Of a stretch of 64,000 nt of DNA, positions 33,660 to 47,400 are shown piece by piece (the stretch's first letter is position 1; the number at the start of each line of letters is the position of its first letter). The stretch lies in contig BTRK01000006.1 of NCBI GenBank assembly GCA_036245805.1, positions 33,050,901 to 33,114,900 of the forward strand, given 5' to 3'. The notes below the pieces were generated by a model. The model was not told the origin of the DNA. It saw nothing but the letters and a program-made list of their open reading frames with translations, and did no database searches. The stretch is from Pristionchus mayeri. Lineage: Eukaryota; Nematoda; Chromadorea; Rhabditida; Neodiplogasteridae. Both the position numbers and the translations under genes were made by a program.

Positions 33660-33732
33660 TACTGCGTGGAAAGGCGGTAACGGCTTTCACTTTGAATCGC
33701 GCCGACGAGGGTTCGACTCCCGGTCGGGGAAA
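33660..33732 (+). tRNA. tRNA-like sequence, possibly a tRNA-derived repeat
   Basis: Contains CACTTTGAATCGC, like a tRNA-Gln anticodon arm (loop CTTTGAA), and GAGGGTTCGACTCCCGGTC as a good T arm with B box. The D arm (GGTTAGTACTGCGTGG) is irregular and the acceptor stem does not close, so a pseudo-tRNA or SINE head is more likely than a working tRNA. Confidence 0.4.
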
Positions 33733-34025
33733 ACGTTTTGCCTAATTTTTTAACCATCATCTCGTAGTGTTCATATGCTCAAATATTACTCGTAATAACT
33801 CAGTTATATTCATTCGCTCATCAAACCAAATTTGCTGCACGTTATTTATTCAACTTTTGAGATATCTCCTCTCTCTCTTCTCACTCTCCTCTCTCTCTTC
33901 TCCTTGATAGGTGCTTCCCATCTCTCTCTCTCTTTCACCGACCCAATCGGTACTTAGCTACTTTCTCACTAACTTTACTGTCCCTTGTTTTTCTTATTCA
34001 CATTTGAATTCATCTGTTATCCATA

Positions 34026-34847
34026 ATGACCAATCCCCGCCCCCCTCCACCTAAGCGTTCGCTTGTTGAATTGTCCCCGTCTTCCTCCCGGGACGAGACT
34101 GAGCCTGCGGCTGCCCTCGATCCGAGTGCTCTCATCCATGATATTGGCAAGTACATGGAATCTCTCGATGCCTCGCAGAAGGATGGTTCCCTCTACAGAA
34201 GGATGGTCTGTTGGGCACTTGTGTCCTCCACCTGCGAGACATCTTGGCTAGATCGACTCAGTCGTTCGAGGATGCCATAGAGAGAGACAAGAGAGAGCGC
34301 TCGGTCGTTGTGCAGGGACTCCCCGAGTCCAGTGCGTCGAAGGCCAGTGAGAGAGTAGCGGATGACTTGGCCAATGTCACCGCTATGCTTGATCTCGCTG
34401 AGCTGGAGCATGCCCTTCCGACCCTTCCTGGTCTTCCGAATGGGTGTGAAGTCGGCCTCTCGCCCTCGCCTCCTTAAGGTTATGTTCCATTGTCGCACAG
34501 CCCAGATGTCCTTCCTCGCTAAGTCTCGTTCCATCCGCCCCCAATTCCCCACTGTCCATGTCCGCCCCTCCCTCACGAAGGAAGAACGAGAGCACTCCTA
34601 CCAACTGTGGCAGAAGAGACGGGAACTCAATAGTCAAGGAAATGATTACGTCATCTATGCGGGAAAGCTGATCATGAGAAGTGAATTGGATGCCACGAAG
34701 AGACAGCTCCGCCCCGCTCGTTCCCAGTCCAGACCCAATCACTCTCACACTTCCGTTGCCACTTCCTCTGATAAGTCCTTCTTCCCCTCCGTTCCCGCCC
34801 TCCTCGGTCCCCAGTCTACTCCCCTCACTACCCGTACCCCAAACTAG
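34026..34847 (+). pseudogene. LINE ORF1, broken by two compensating frameshifts
   Basis: The frame starts MTNPRPPPPKRSLVELSPSS, shifts near 34230-34270 into a frame holding RDKRERSVVVQGLPES, and shifts back near 34420-34450 to finish with FPTVHVRPSLTKEEREHSYQ and an Arg/Ser/Pro-rich tail ending at 34847. The middle corresponds to the RNA-binding region in the first LINE's ORF1. Confidence 0.75.
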
Positions 34848-34857
34848 TTCAGCCCGA

Positions 34858-37660
34858 GTTAGCGACGACCACCCTATCATGCCACTATTATAATATCCGA
34901 TCACTCGTCAATAAGCTCGATGCTTTCCGTTCTTTCCTTATGATCACCCAGCCAGATGTCGTTTTCTTGACTGAGACTTGGTTATCCAACAAAATCCCAT
35001 CGTCTCTTATTATTGGATCCCTACCGTATACCATTACTCGACGTGATAGATCCTCCCGCGGTGGCGGTACCTGTGTCATTCTCCGTGATTACCTCTCGTT
35101 CTCTACAATATCACTTCCCTCTGCCGAACACGAGATTACATGTATCGATCTATTTCACTCGAGTGCCTACATTAGACTATGTCTAGTCTACCGTCCTCCC
35201 AGCTACTCCCCTTCCATGACCGATTCTCTAATTACTTGCCTATCCGATATTCACGCATCGTCCCCACACCCAATCGTTATTTCCGGTGATTTCAACTCTG
35301 ACTCCCTTTCTGCCATTCCTACTCCCATTGATCGTCTATTCCGTGACTTCATAATTTCTGCTGACTTGTGTCATTTTAACATGTTACCTACGCGCGGCTC
35401 TAAATGTATCGATTGGGTCTTAGGTAGTGATCCCACCTTAGTCTCGGCCATTTCTGTCATTCCTCCTTTTCCTTCATGCGATCACTCTGGTCTGTCCTTC
35501 TCTCTTTCATCCTCTCAACTCCCCTCTCATCCTCCTTTGATTCATGACTTCTCCCGCGTCGACTATACTGCTTTATCCAACCATCTCCTATCTATTGACT
35601 GGCTATCCTTATTCCGTGACTGTCCTGATATCGATTCCTTATATCATCAATTCTCCTCCACTATTCGCTCAGCTATCGATATATTTGTCCCTTACCGTAC
35701 CCCTCGTCCTCCCTCTCTCTCTTATCCAAGCCACATTGTCCGCCTAATTAAACATCGTGATCAGTTATTTGCTAAGATTCATATCCCAACTGTGAGAATC
35801 CTTTTTGACCAATGTAGTAAGAAATTACTTTCCGAGATAGACAAATGGACGCGTTACTCCACCCGTAAAAAATTAGCTCGTTCCAAAGATTTGTATCGCC
35901 ACATTTCTTCCCTCACTAAACCTAAGCTATCCATTCCTGAAATAGTCTCACCTGATAATGTACCAGTATTTGACAGTCTCTCTAAGTCTAATTTACTTGC
36001 CTCTGAATTCGCTTCTCATTTCACCATAGATGATGGTCTTCTCCCCCCTCTCTCCTCCTTACCCATCCCTCCCTCACTCTCTCTATTCACTCTCTTCCCT
36101 CATGAAGTTTATAAATCATTACGCAAACTGTCACCCTCTTGTTCCACCGGTTATGATGGTATTCCTCAGATTATATTTTCTAGATGTGCGTATGCTCTCT
36201 CCACCCCCTTAGCGGATATCTATAATCTCAGTCTTATTTCCGGGACTGTCCCATCAGCCTGGAAACACTCCCTTATTACTCCCATTCCTAAACCAGGAAA
36301 AGATAGCAAACTACCCTCCTCATACAGACCCATCTCTATCATTTCCCCTGCTGCCAAGACTATGGAGCGTCTCATCAAAGACCACCTCAATAGTCACCTT
36401 TCTCGCTTCAATATCCTCCCTTCTAACCAACATGGCTTCCGTTCTGGTGCTAGTGTTATCACAAATCTACTTACTTGTTAAAATGATTGGACCACTTCTC
36501 ATTCACGTAAGCTCATAACTGACGTAGTATATATTGATTTCACTCGTGCTTTCGATGTTGTTCCTTACCCTAAATTGCTCTACCGATTATCTCATTACGG
36601 TATTCATGGTAATCTATTATCTTGGCTTGCTTCATTTCTATCCGACCGCACTTTCTCCGTTCGATTGTCCTCCGTGACTAGTGACCCCTTCCAAATTATA
36701 TCCGGTGTACCACAAGGCAGTGTGCTAGGACCCATCCTATTCTCCATCTATCTAGCTGATCTCTCTCGAACCTTATCCAACTTTCATAACGTATCCGTCC
36801 AATGTTATGCTGATGATGTCAAATTATATGTATCATATAATAAGTCAACCAAATCGGCCATCACATCTGAATTTCAATCAGCACTTGACTGTCTCTTTGA
36901 ATGGACCCAACTCAACCAATTGTCTCTATCTGCTTCTAAATGCTCTCATCTTCGTATAGGCTCCAACAAACAATCCTCCCCTCGCTACAATATTAACTCC
37001 AATCAGTTACCCCTCGAGAATAACGTTCGTGATCTAGGAGTGCAAGTCCGCTCTGACCTCAAAAATTCTTGTTCTATTAAAACCCGTGCCCAGAAAGCGA
37101 CCTCTAAGTTATTCCTTCTCCTCAAAGCCCTCCCTTTCAACTGTCCCACCATCCTTATTCGCAGTTACAAAGCCTATGTCCTCCCCCTCCTTGACTTTGC
37201 ATCTCCCTTTTGGAATCCTCACTATATATCTGACATTGAGACTCTTGAAAAGGTACAACATATTTTTACCCGACAAGTATTTTATCGTTGTTTCCCCTCC
37301 CCTTCATATCCTCTTTCTCTTCCGTCTTATTCTGATCGCATGAAAACTCTTGGCCTGCGCTCGCTTACTGAGAGGAGAGGCATAGGAGATCTTTGTATGA
37401 CTCATATGATTATGACTGGTTCCAATATCATTCCTCGTTCTTCCTTCTATGTTTACAAACCCCAACGAGACCGAACCTCTTCCTTCGGTATCAACATTGA
37501 ACTGACAACGAGCACCGCCAGATTCCATTCTTTTCCTGTAAGAACCTCCCGATGGTATTCTCAACTTCCCGATGTCATTCGCACTGCCCCTAACATCCGA
37601 GTATTTAAGCATCGATTGGAGAACCACCCCATAGTTGCTGACCTCTCTCACCCTCAATGA
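34858..37660 (+). pseudogene. LINE ORF2 (endonuclease plus reverse transcriptase) with one in-frame stop
   Basis: Endonuclease: CHYYNIRSLVNKLDAF, VVFLTETWLS, RRDRSSRGGGTCVIL, ISGDFNSD, CDHSGLSF. Reverse transcriptase: PIPKPGKDSKLPSSYRPISI, QHGFRSGASVITNLLTC, DFTRAFDVVPY, GVPQGSVLGPILFSIYL, and the catalytic YADDVKLYV. The only break is a TAA at 36479-36481; the frame is the same on both sides, so a single base change separates this copy from an open frame. The reverse transcriptase C-terminus and thumb (QLPDVIRTAPNIRVFKHRLE) are intact. Confidence 0.9.
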
Positions 37661-37828
37661 CTCAGGAGAGCCCCCCCCCTCTGCAATCGCTAATTATTTA
37701 TGTCTTCATGGTATCGTCGCGCCTCGGGCGTAGATAAATTATTATTAATTATTATATTAGATAAACAATAAGTTATTATACAATTCTGATCAAAACTCAT
37801 AAATATCATCAACTTCTTAGATCACATG

Positions 37829-38037
37829 TTATTTTCTTCTGGCATCATTAATGCATTGACGTATGAAATCTGCCTCATCGCCATACTCATCTTCATCTTC
37901 TTCTCCAATCTTAAAAAAATCATTTGAAAGTTTTTTTAACACTAACCATCAGCTTACCTCTTCGTCATCCTCCTCATCATCTTTTCCTCTTTTATCTCCT
38001 ACCTTGGCCTTTGCTTTTCTCGGTTTTTTCGGATCCG
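37829..38037 (-). CDS. 3' end of a gene with a basic then acidic tail (possibly Pol III subunit RPC7-like)
   Basis: Two exons with consistent phase: 37958-38037 (DPKKPRKAKAKVGDKRGK then acidic) and 37829-37909 (IGEEDEDEYGDEADFIRQCI then NDARRK and stop). A Lys-rich stretch followed by an Asp/Glu run and a short conserved-looking end is the layout of the C-terminus of RNA polymerase III subunit RPC7, but the match is by layout only. A possible first exon around 38447-38484 (MNMNRWQRPPPMLRRP) does not join in phase. Confidence 0.45.
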
Positions 38038-39264
38038 CTGAATTTCAATATAATTATTCAAACATTTTGTAATTCAAAATACGAAAACCGTTTTTGATAA
38101 ACAAACCGTTTTTGAGTTAGAATATGTAAATTTAAAGGAGTCATATGTTTGGTAATTTTGTTCGCATGCATATTAATATGAAATTAACGAAAAAATGTCA
38201 GATTATGAGATTTTGCAAAAATGGAAATGTTCATAGTTCCAAAAATTCGAAATTTCAGAAAGGATAATAATGGTGCTTTTTTCGGTGAATTCTGATTCTT
38301 TAGCATAGGAAAACATTGTCCAATCATATAACTCATTGATATTCACATATTCTAACACGAAAACAGTTTGTTAATATTTAAGAAGCAATCGAACTTCCAT
38401 ATTTGAGCATCACAAATCGGGGCGTCGAAGCATTGGTGGAGGTCTTTGCCACCGATTCATATTCATGGTTGCCCGTACTATACAATTTATGCTGCGAAGA
38501 CGTGTAATGATTTAGAAATGGTGAGTTAGCAGCAGGGGAATTTATGATTTTAGTGGTGAAAAGCGTGATTTTTTAAATAGGAAAATGAATTTGTAACGCT
38601 GTGGAAACTGCTGATATATGTTCTACATGACCGCTTATGAATCATTTTGACGATTTGGAAGTGTATCACTACTAAACAGTGAATAATCGGTCGGAACCTG
38701 AAAAAATCAACTACAGTCGTCATTTCGAGCGATATTTTCAGTTCTTGGGCACTGAAAATTTGTCGATTTCATAAGTAATTCAAATTCTACGATAAATTTG
38801 GCACAAAATATGTCGGAACTGGAGGGTGGACGTGTTAAACAATAATAATTTGTTTGAGGACCACTCTTACATTTTTCAAGTATGCAGTAGTCCGATATTT
38901 GCAAATTTCGTGCGCCTGTATCATGAATCACGAAGGGATAGTTTCGGCTATGTATGTGCAAATGAGCGAAAAATGCACAATTTGATCGATTTCTCACTTC
39001 CAGAAAGCTTATTTTTGACGAAAAGGTAGGTTCGAACATAACTTTTCACGCTCTTTCGAATGATCTATAACTCGAGGTCGAAATCCAAAATTTGAAATTA
39101 TCGATTTTTTAGGTCAAGATCGATATTTTGGCTTTAACTCTCGATTGAATGATTATTGGTCCCTAGTGGTAATATTCTGAAAGTTTCAGCCCCGGGCGAT
39201 CATTTTGCCGATGTTGTGCCACTATCTCACCCTTTCACTGCGTTATTACGGAGACCGCGTTTTA
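38038..39264. other. Region with a fragment of the 31.6-33.2-kb repeat
   Basis: 38836-38940 repeats the inner arm of the 31.6-33.2-kb element (AACAATAATAATTTGTTTG, TTGCAAATTTCGTGCGCCTG). The rest is AT-rich with no confident exon, though upstream exons of the 37.8-38.0-kb gene are expected here. Confidence 0.55.
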
Positions 39265-41155
39265 ACCCAGGTATCACGAGCCAGTGAAGGTCTGCGAGAA
39301 CAATTCCCGACTTTTATTTTTTGTTTGGCTTCATATTGTGGTGGTAGCATACACTAGAGAAAACTTCCCAAAAATATAGGTCACAGGTCCCAGACCTGGC
39401 TTTTAGGAATTTTCCGGTTTTATAGCCGGCTCTACCGTAACTTAGCTCCAAGTTGTGCTACAAACGTGGGATTGGGCTCAAAATACGCGGAAAAATGAGA
39501 TGAACAACTTTTCCGTTAAGTGTGAAGCTGTGGGACTGCAAGTTCAAATAATATTAACGAAAAACTGAAATTCCAATTATAAATAAAATCATAGCGTCTC
39601 GGTAAGGAGCAAACCCAGTGAATTTTATTGCAGATTATGGAAGCTTGACTTCATCGGCATATAGGAAAAATAGTAATCGGCAATTTTAGGGGGGGGGGGG
39701 ACCTTTTTCGCAATTTTGCTCCGAAGGTCGAAAACATGAGATGTTAATTTTTAAAAAAATCTCATCTCGCCGATTTATCATTTCAATCGATCAGATCAGT
39801 CATTTTCTAGCATTTCTCGATCAAAGAAGCTAGATGACGTTGAAAGAGCGCAACATTTTCGCACTTCAAAAAAATCGATTTTCAACCCTCCAAATTTGTA
39901 AAATTCGTGACCATCCTGCTCAGGATTTACATAGATCTGGAATTGAATTCAACGTGTAATTAATAGTAGTGACTGACATGAATACATACTACCATTATTG
40001 GCCCTCCAGTCCTTTCCATGCCCTTCATACATATGCCCGAACTAGCAAAATCGAGTGCTTCGAAATGCTTCATAATGATACGTTGAGTAAATTTCAAAGA
40101 ATCCTCGCTATTTTCGATCACTAAAAATCATTTCCGGAGCAGAATATATGAAAAAAGTTGGATTTGTCCTCATTTTCAATACAGTTCTAAATTTCAAAAT
40201 TTTGATGTTCAAAATTTTCATATTTTTTTAAAAGAACACTTTGCATGATTTTCTCAGTCTTTCCTGTCTCTGCGGTCATCGAAATAATTTTTAGTGATCG
40301 AAAATAGAAGGGATTCTTTGAAATTTAGTCAAAATATCATAATGAAGCATTTCGAAGCACTCGATTTTGCTAGTTCGGGCATATGTATGAAGGGCATGGA
40401 AAGGACTGGAGGGCCAATAATGGTAGTATGTATTCATGTCAGTCACTACTATTAATTACACGTTGAATTCAATTCCAGAGCTATGTAAATCCTGAGCAGG
40501 ATGGTCACGAATTTTACAAATTTGGAGGGTTGAAAATCGATTTTTTGAAGTGAGAAAATGTCGTGCTCTTTCAACATCATCTAGCCTCTTTGATCGAGAA
40601 ATGCTATAAAATGACTGATCTGATCGATTGAAATGATAAATCGGCGAGATGAGATTTTTTTAAAAATTGACATCTCATGTTTTCGACCTTCGGAGCAAAA
40701 TTGCGAAAAAGGTCCCCCCCCTAAAATTGCCGATTACTATTTTTCCTATATGCCTATGAAGTCAAGCTTCCATAATCTGCAATAAAATTCACTGGGTTTG
40801 CTCCTTACCGAGACGCTATGATTTTATTTATAATTGGAATTTCAGTTTTTCGTTAATATTATTTGAACTTGCAGTCCCACAGCTTCACACTTAACGGAAA
40901 AGTTGTTCATATCATTTTTCCGCGTATTTTGAGCCCAATCCCACGTTTGTAGCACAACTTGGAGCTAAGTTACGGTAGAGCCGGCTATAAAACCGGAAAA
41001 TTCCTAAAAGCCGGATCTGAGACATGTGACCTAGATTTTTCGAGAAGTTGTCTCTAGTGTATGCTACCACCACAATATGAAGCCAAACAAAAAATAAAAA
41101 TCGGGAATTGTTCTCGGGGTGTGGTTTTTTCCTCCACTGACTCATGATACATGTG
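39265..41155. mobile_element. Foldback element B, same family as A
   Basis: 1.89 kb and almost entirely one inverted repeat. The outer ends read ACCCAGGTATCACGAGCC on the left and, reversed, ACATGTATCATGAGTC on the right, flanked by TA on the left and TA or its edge on the right. Inner landmarks shared with A: GGTCACAGGTCCCAGA, GGAATTTTCCGGTTTTA and AAATCATAGCGTCTCGGT. Mirror centre near 40210. It lies between the 37.8-38.0-kb gene and the 3' end of RMC1. Confidence 0.85.
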
Positions 41156-41484
41156 TAAAATTTGCGCAGATTTGACCCTTCATATTCTACTATTTTTTAT
41201 CAATAACATTTTAGAACTTAGTTGTTTGCGTAAATTATATCACATATTTTTTATTGATAAGTAGCACTTTCTTTGTACAGATCCTTGGGTACATTTATAA
41301 CTGGAAACTGTAAAACAAATAAACAACAATAATACTATTCTTTTCATATCACAATCTCCTACAAAATTCGATAGCACCAGATTTCAGATACACATACAAA
41401 ACCGAGGTCAGGGGGAGGCACTGTACAGTGGATAGTCTACATGAAATGTCGTAGTTTCTATAAAACACTGACTCTAAGGGGTAT

Positions 41485-44400
41485 TCAAATATCGATCACT
41501 TCTAGAGAGGCATCTGCGAGTGCCGTCGCTCGTTCCGCCTCCTCCATCTCATCGGGGGAGAACAATCGTTTGTACTTCTCCTCGAATGCAGCCAGATGAT
41601 CTCCCAATCCTGCCATTCAACCATTCTATTTCACTCTTGGAGACAGAGATATTCCGAGTACTCATACTACCGTACTACTACATAATACTGCTTTTATACA
41701 ATTATATCACGCCATTCGCGAGAGAATCGAGCTAAAATCCCCATTCTTGGGAATGGAGGGAAAATCGTGAAATGGGTTCTAGCCGAATTTAGGCATCCTG
41801 AGGGATGTCTGACACTCCCCCCAAAGTCTGATTGTCCAGATTTCATTTTGGACTTCATTGCACCGAGTCGGATCTTGACACCTCCCACTTTGAGTGCTAA
41901 TATCCCGGTTACAGTGACAGATTGAGCAAAATTGACCTCTGAGCGACCCCGGCTCATTTTTCGAGCTCTATCGATCTATTTAAATCAGATCCTGAGAATG
42001 TTCATTTAAACCATGCCACATTCAAGGTCAATTTTCTCGAAAACTAATGGAAAGGTGCAGCTCAAATTTTAAGAGCACATGCATCTGAACGAGAGCTGTC
42101 GAATGAGGTGCTGACGCCGAAAGTGCGGACACGGCTGTGAAACTGTCGCCATGTAAACTTTTCCTGATCGTTTGAACTTTCTTTTCCACAGTCAATTGTC
42201 ACTTACACCGCTCTTTTTTGAGCGCGCGGCCAAAAATGGTCGGAGTTCGTTCGAATTGTCTGTGGAAAAGAAAGTTCTAACGATCAGGAAAAGTTTACAT
42301 GGCGAAAGTTTCACAGCCGTGTCCGCATTTTCGGCGTTAGCACCTCATTCGACAGCTCTCGTTCAGATGCATGTGTTCTTAAAATTTGAGCTGCACCTTT
42401 AAATTAGTTTTCGAGAAAATTGACCTTGAATCTGGCATGGTTTAAATGAACATTCACAGGATCTGATTTAGATAGATAGAGCTCGAAAAATGAGCCGGGG
42501 TCGCTCAGAGGTCAATTTTGCTCAATCTGTCACTGTAACCGGGACATTAGCACTCAAAGTGGGAGGTGTCAAGATCCGACTCGGTGCAATGAAGTCCAAA
42601 ATGAAATCTGGACACTCAGACTTTGGGGGAGTGTCAGACATCCCTCAGGATGCCTAAATTCGGCTAGAACTCATTTCACTATTTTCCCTTCATTCCCTGT
42701 CTCAGCTCGATTTTCTCGTGAGAGGCGTGATATGTATTTGTTTACTAGCCGGTGTACCTGAAAATACAAAAATTGTCCGCTCGATGCATGATAGTTAACT
42801 CGTAATCTATTAGGGTCATCGCCCAACTAGTGTTGTCAACATACCGTTCTTGCCTTTCCGCTGGTACTGCATGAAATTGTGAAGGGCGTGCCTAGAAATG
42901 AAGAACATTGATTAGTCACACGAGAGTACTGAGAACTGCACTCCTCACCAGATTGGTCGATCACTCTTGGGAGCCGATTCGAGTATACGCACTGCAGTAC
43001 TCGGTCGATCGGAGAAAGCAGAAGTGTCCAGATATCTGACAAGGAGATGGACGTTTATAGACAAGTCACTCCATGCAAGGACATCCATCTTCCAGCTAAC
43101 CTGCCGAGTGTGCAAACAATACGACTAATTCAAGATTAGGAGTAAGGTGAAATAAGGAAAACCAGGCTTAATGTTAGAATATGTAAAACTCATCCCTACA
43201 GTTAAACTAATTAACTAGAATGAGGACTGACCGCAGTGCCTCAACCAGATGACCCTTGGCCAAGAGTACTTCTGCCATCTCATCCGCCGCAGTCCCCGAA
43301 CGCATGAGCATGTCCACTCCCGCCTGCAATTCAAACTCATTCGTCATGTTATCGTGTCTCTCCAAATTCCATTCTTCTAATGGAAATGAGTGGCCTGTTG
43401 TACCCGTGTTGCGTGCACGGCTGGGCATTTACTTTACAGTGATATTTTTAAAAATTGTTACGAACAGTTCTCCCCTTGGTGAGTATGTATCGAGGACGCT
43501 AGTGGAACTCGTGCACCTTCGATCGCAACAAAATAAACATTCCCTAGTCGTATGAAATGTAAACTGCTGCCCATCGTGATTCAATCACACTCTCTAGCCA
43601 TTAGTCAGAATAGATTGGTTGTCGCGCGTGATCGAGATTTGTAAACTACGTCTTTTCCTCTCTCTCTAAGTGTTCCTCTACCATACCTGGAAGAGGGGAG
43701 GATATCTAGCCTCGTAGGAGAGAAGGAGAAAGGCCAACGGTTTAGAGTCCTCGATAGTCTGCAATTCATCAAATCAGATCACGTTATAACTGTCTAAGGC
43801 AAAACCTAAAATATAAATTAATGAAAAACAAGAAAAAAGGTATACTCTATAGTTGACTAGTTGGTATAGTCGACTGGTCTCTCCCGCAGCGACCATCGTC
43901 TCCACCAGGGAATCGTTGAGGTATGGCTGAAAATACCCAGTCAATCTACTACGAATTCAAGCTTTAGATCAATAGATAATTATGATTTTTAGGTCCAATG
44001 ACCCTTCAAGCAACTGTCTTCTAAGAAAACTACGATTATTGTTTTATTGTGAGGAATCCAGAACAGGGAAATTAATCATTATCACCGCGCGATTCCTCAG
44101 GTACATCAGAGTGGCAATGGATTTCCTTATTTCCTTCTAACAAACTGACATCGATGGGTAATCCGTGCTTGCGTAGAGACCGGATGTATGCCAGCTGCGC
44201 GTTCGCGAGATACCGCTTCGATTCTGCAATCAGAGTACGGTAGTTAGCTACATCTCATACGACATGCCGTGTGTATAATTTCAAAAATATCTCCGAAAGT
44301 TTAGAGTTAGAATGGCGTTCTTAGTATAACCAGGTGACCTACCGGTTTGTTCCCTCTCCGATGCAGGAATGAGGACGTGACTCTGTAGTTCTTCCTGTGT

Positions 44401-47400
44401 CACGAGAGGCCAGGAGTGGGCGGGGATAGAGAGCGGCGAACGAGCATCTGCTCACACAATCATCATCACTCACAAGACTAACTTTAATTGTAGTCATGCA
44501 TAAAAAATGGAAGCGAAATTCAAGCCTATTCAATCATGCCACTTCTATTTTTTTTAATTTCTAGAGATACAGAAAGTGTTTTCACAAGAGTGCTTCCTCA
44601 CCGGAAGTGGTCGTCCTCAGAGCAGGGGCTGCATCAGCAGGAGAATATGCAGCCAGTCGACCATTCAGAAGATCGAAGATCGAGCACAACTGAAATGCTC
44701 CATGACAAAAAATCATTTTGGGCATTTCAATTTAAAATCAAACTTTCATTTTAGAATGCGTAGAGTGCATAGCACAACAATTGAATGTTCTCTTCCCCCT
44801 ACCTCTCTCTGCTTGAGTTCCCTCCTGATGACTGCTTCCATCAGTTGTCCCAATGCCGCCTTCTTCCCTCCTGATCGATTGAGGAGGAAGTGGAGGAGAG
44901 TCATCTGAAAGAGAGACCATCTACTCACTCTGCACCTACCATCAAATATACTCTCTTTATATAAAATGATCAAAAAATGAATGAGGTGCACTATCAACTC
45001 CAATCACCCCACCATAGTGATGGTCCCTACCGTATTCTTGACCCTCTCGACTGCTTTCTCTGGATGGAGTGTCACACGAGAGAACAGCCCCGAATCCGGA
45101 TCGATGACTGGAAAGAAAAGGACGATTAGATTATATTCCGATTCCTTCTCAGACAACCGAAGTTCCACATAGTTGTGATGGAACTAAGTAGTTTCCATAC
45201 TACGGTAGATCAAACTATATTCTGGTTTAATCTGAAACCCTCTCACTCAATAACATCTTCATTTGCATCCTCATTTCTCTAATCCTATTCTCTCCTCTCA
45301 GATTACTCTCTAATGCCACGTCATCACTTCATTTGACTGTCCACTCTCGCCTATATAAGGAAGACGATTGTCCCCCTCGTGGTCATTCCAAGAGACCCCG
45401 TCTGGCCCCTCGTTGGCCCCTCATTAGTGCTCTAAACGAGTACGATAAAGAGATGAGGCCTTCTATACTGTACATACTGCACCATAAAACAACTGGCGAT
45501 CAGGATGAGATTCGAACTCACGCGGGCAGAGCCCATTGGATTAGCACTCAATAACATCTTCATTTGCATCCTCATTTCTCTAATCCTATTCTCTCCTCTC
45601 AGATTACTCTCTAATGCCACGTCATCACTTCATTTGACTGACCGGACGATCAAAAGCGCTAGAAACCAACCTCTGGTTTCACAAGTCTAAAGGAAGAGAT
45701 GCATCGATCGTTGCTGTAGGCATATAGTAGCCACAGCCTGATCTGCTCAACAAAAAAAATAGAAAAATATCTATCAGAACATTGCAATCTCCCATAGCCG
45801 GATACAGGTAAAACCGAAGATGGTACCTATCGGAAGAGATGGGCATTACGAACCGAAATTTCGAAGACTACGAAGAGTGTACGTGAAAATGCGACACTAT
45901 AGAGCCCAGACCAGATAAAAAATCTCGGGTCCTGTTTGACCTTTATGTCATAAAAGATGCTTAAAATGCGTCTCCCCCATGAGAATATGGAAATTATAAA
46001 GACATAAGACCGTTCTGATGAAGTACACAGAGATTGTGGACTGAGCCGGTGAGAATCGGTGGAGTGTAGACGTACCCTCCATCCATGCCGATCTGTTGCT
46101 CGAAAGGAATATGGCAAACGAGCAACACACCGAGCTGAGCCTACAAGGAGTTTAAACCGCCTAGAGATCTCAATTAATTGTCGGTAACTCCCGCAATCTC
46201 TAGTGGAGGCTACTCTCGGAACATGGTCAAACAGAAGGAAAATAATGATATATTCCCAAGTATCACCTTGGAAGTCCCTCCTGGTTAGTACCAGAACCGG
46301 AGGAAGAAAGTAAATGATAAATTAAATACAATAAATGAAAATAATTGCTAATGGACGAAATGGGAATCCATGACAGTTCATACTACCCTTATCCATTATG
46401 CTGGATGGAGAGGATGACAGCTCCAAATTGGTCTGAAGGAAGCCTCACCTCAGATATGGAGAACAGTGACGAGGGAAAATAAATAAGTACCAACCCCCGG
46501 CAAGTCATCCAAAAGTCCATGGAAACTTTGACCTCTGGCCGGTATCGATGGTGTAGTGATCCACCTCGATGACGTCACTACATACAGCTCAAAAGATGGT
46601 TTGAAAGCTAAAAGCATGCGCATCTATTCAGCCTGGGCGTAAATCGCGTCGTTATAGGAGTAGAACCTAAAGGAACCCCAGGTCACTCACTAAACAGAAA
46701 TAGGGACAAAGCCTAGGTCCCTAGGACGTGGAGAAGTTAACTACGGATACAGATCCCTATAGCTCTCGACTTATACAAGAAAATGAGTCCCACGATCCAG
46801 GCAACCGACACGTTTACGTACTAGAGCTGTTCTTTTTCCATCGAACCCGAAGGGCAATGAGAATTGCTAGCGCTAACAAAAATAGCGACGAGATCCGCTT
46901 CAAGATCATTGAAAAGAAAATAAAACAAAAAGAAGGCAAAAGGGTTATGCACAAAACAGGCCACAGCATAATCAACGGAGTTGGAAAATACCCAGACACT
47001 CCTTTCCGATCACATGCCTAGGTCATGATCTTCTGTCCTGAACAATAGATCCCCATAGCCGCGAAAAGGCGATTCACGAGATGGGAGATACGCCTAAAGG
47101 CACATACTTCGATATCAAATACCAGAACATCAAAGTTCGGTAACTCCGACGGGTTGTCGCGACTGCCTAGAAATAACAAGGCACCGTCGAGAAGCAGGAC
47201 CTTTTAGAGAAGCGATATTTAAGGAGCTCCAAGTTGAGAGTCTCACGATTAAATAAAAACAGGATTCCAATTTGGGATTATCAATAAAGGTCTTGAATGG
47301 TAGAGTATCCCTATAAGAAAAAAGGATTTCCTACCCATAGACACATCAGGGACCGACAACCGCTCGTGGGTGGTTGCGTCCAACTGGGAGCACAAAAACC

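Larger units (their letters stand above)
33835..37770 (+). mobile_element. CR1/Jockey-type LINE, near full length
   Basis: A CT-rich 5' region (33860-33930), an ORF1 at 34026-34847, an ORF2 with endonuclease and reverse transcriptase at about 34858-37660, and a short 3' tail rich in TTATTA units up to about 37770. It is close to complete but each ORF carries a disabling change. It lies just beyond the 3' end of the small minus-strand gene at 37829-38037. Confidence 0.9.

Noticed and set aside
40912..41145. 77-codon frame similar to the ones in foldback A
   Set aside because: Shared only because elements A and B share arms; no start, splice or domain evidence.
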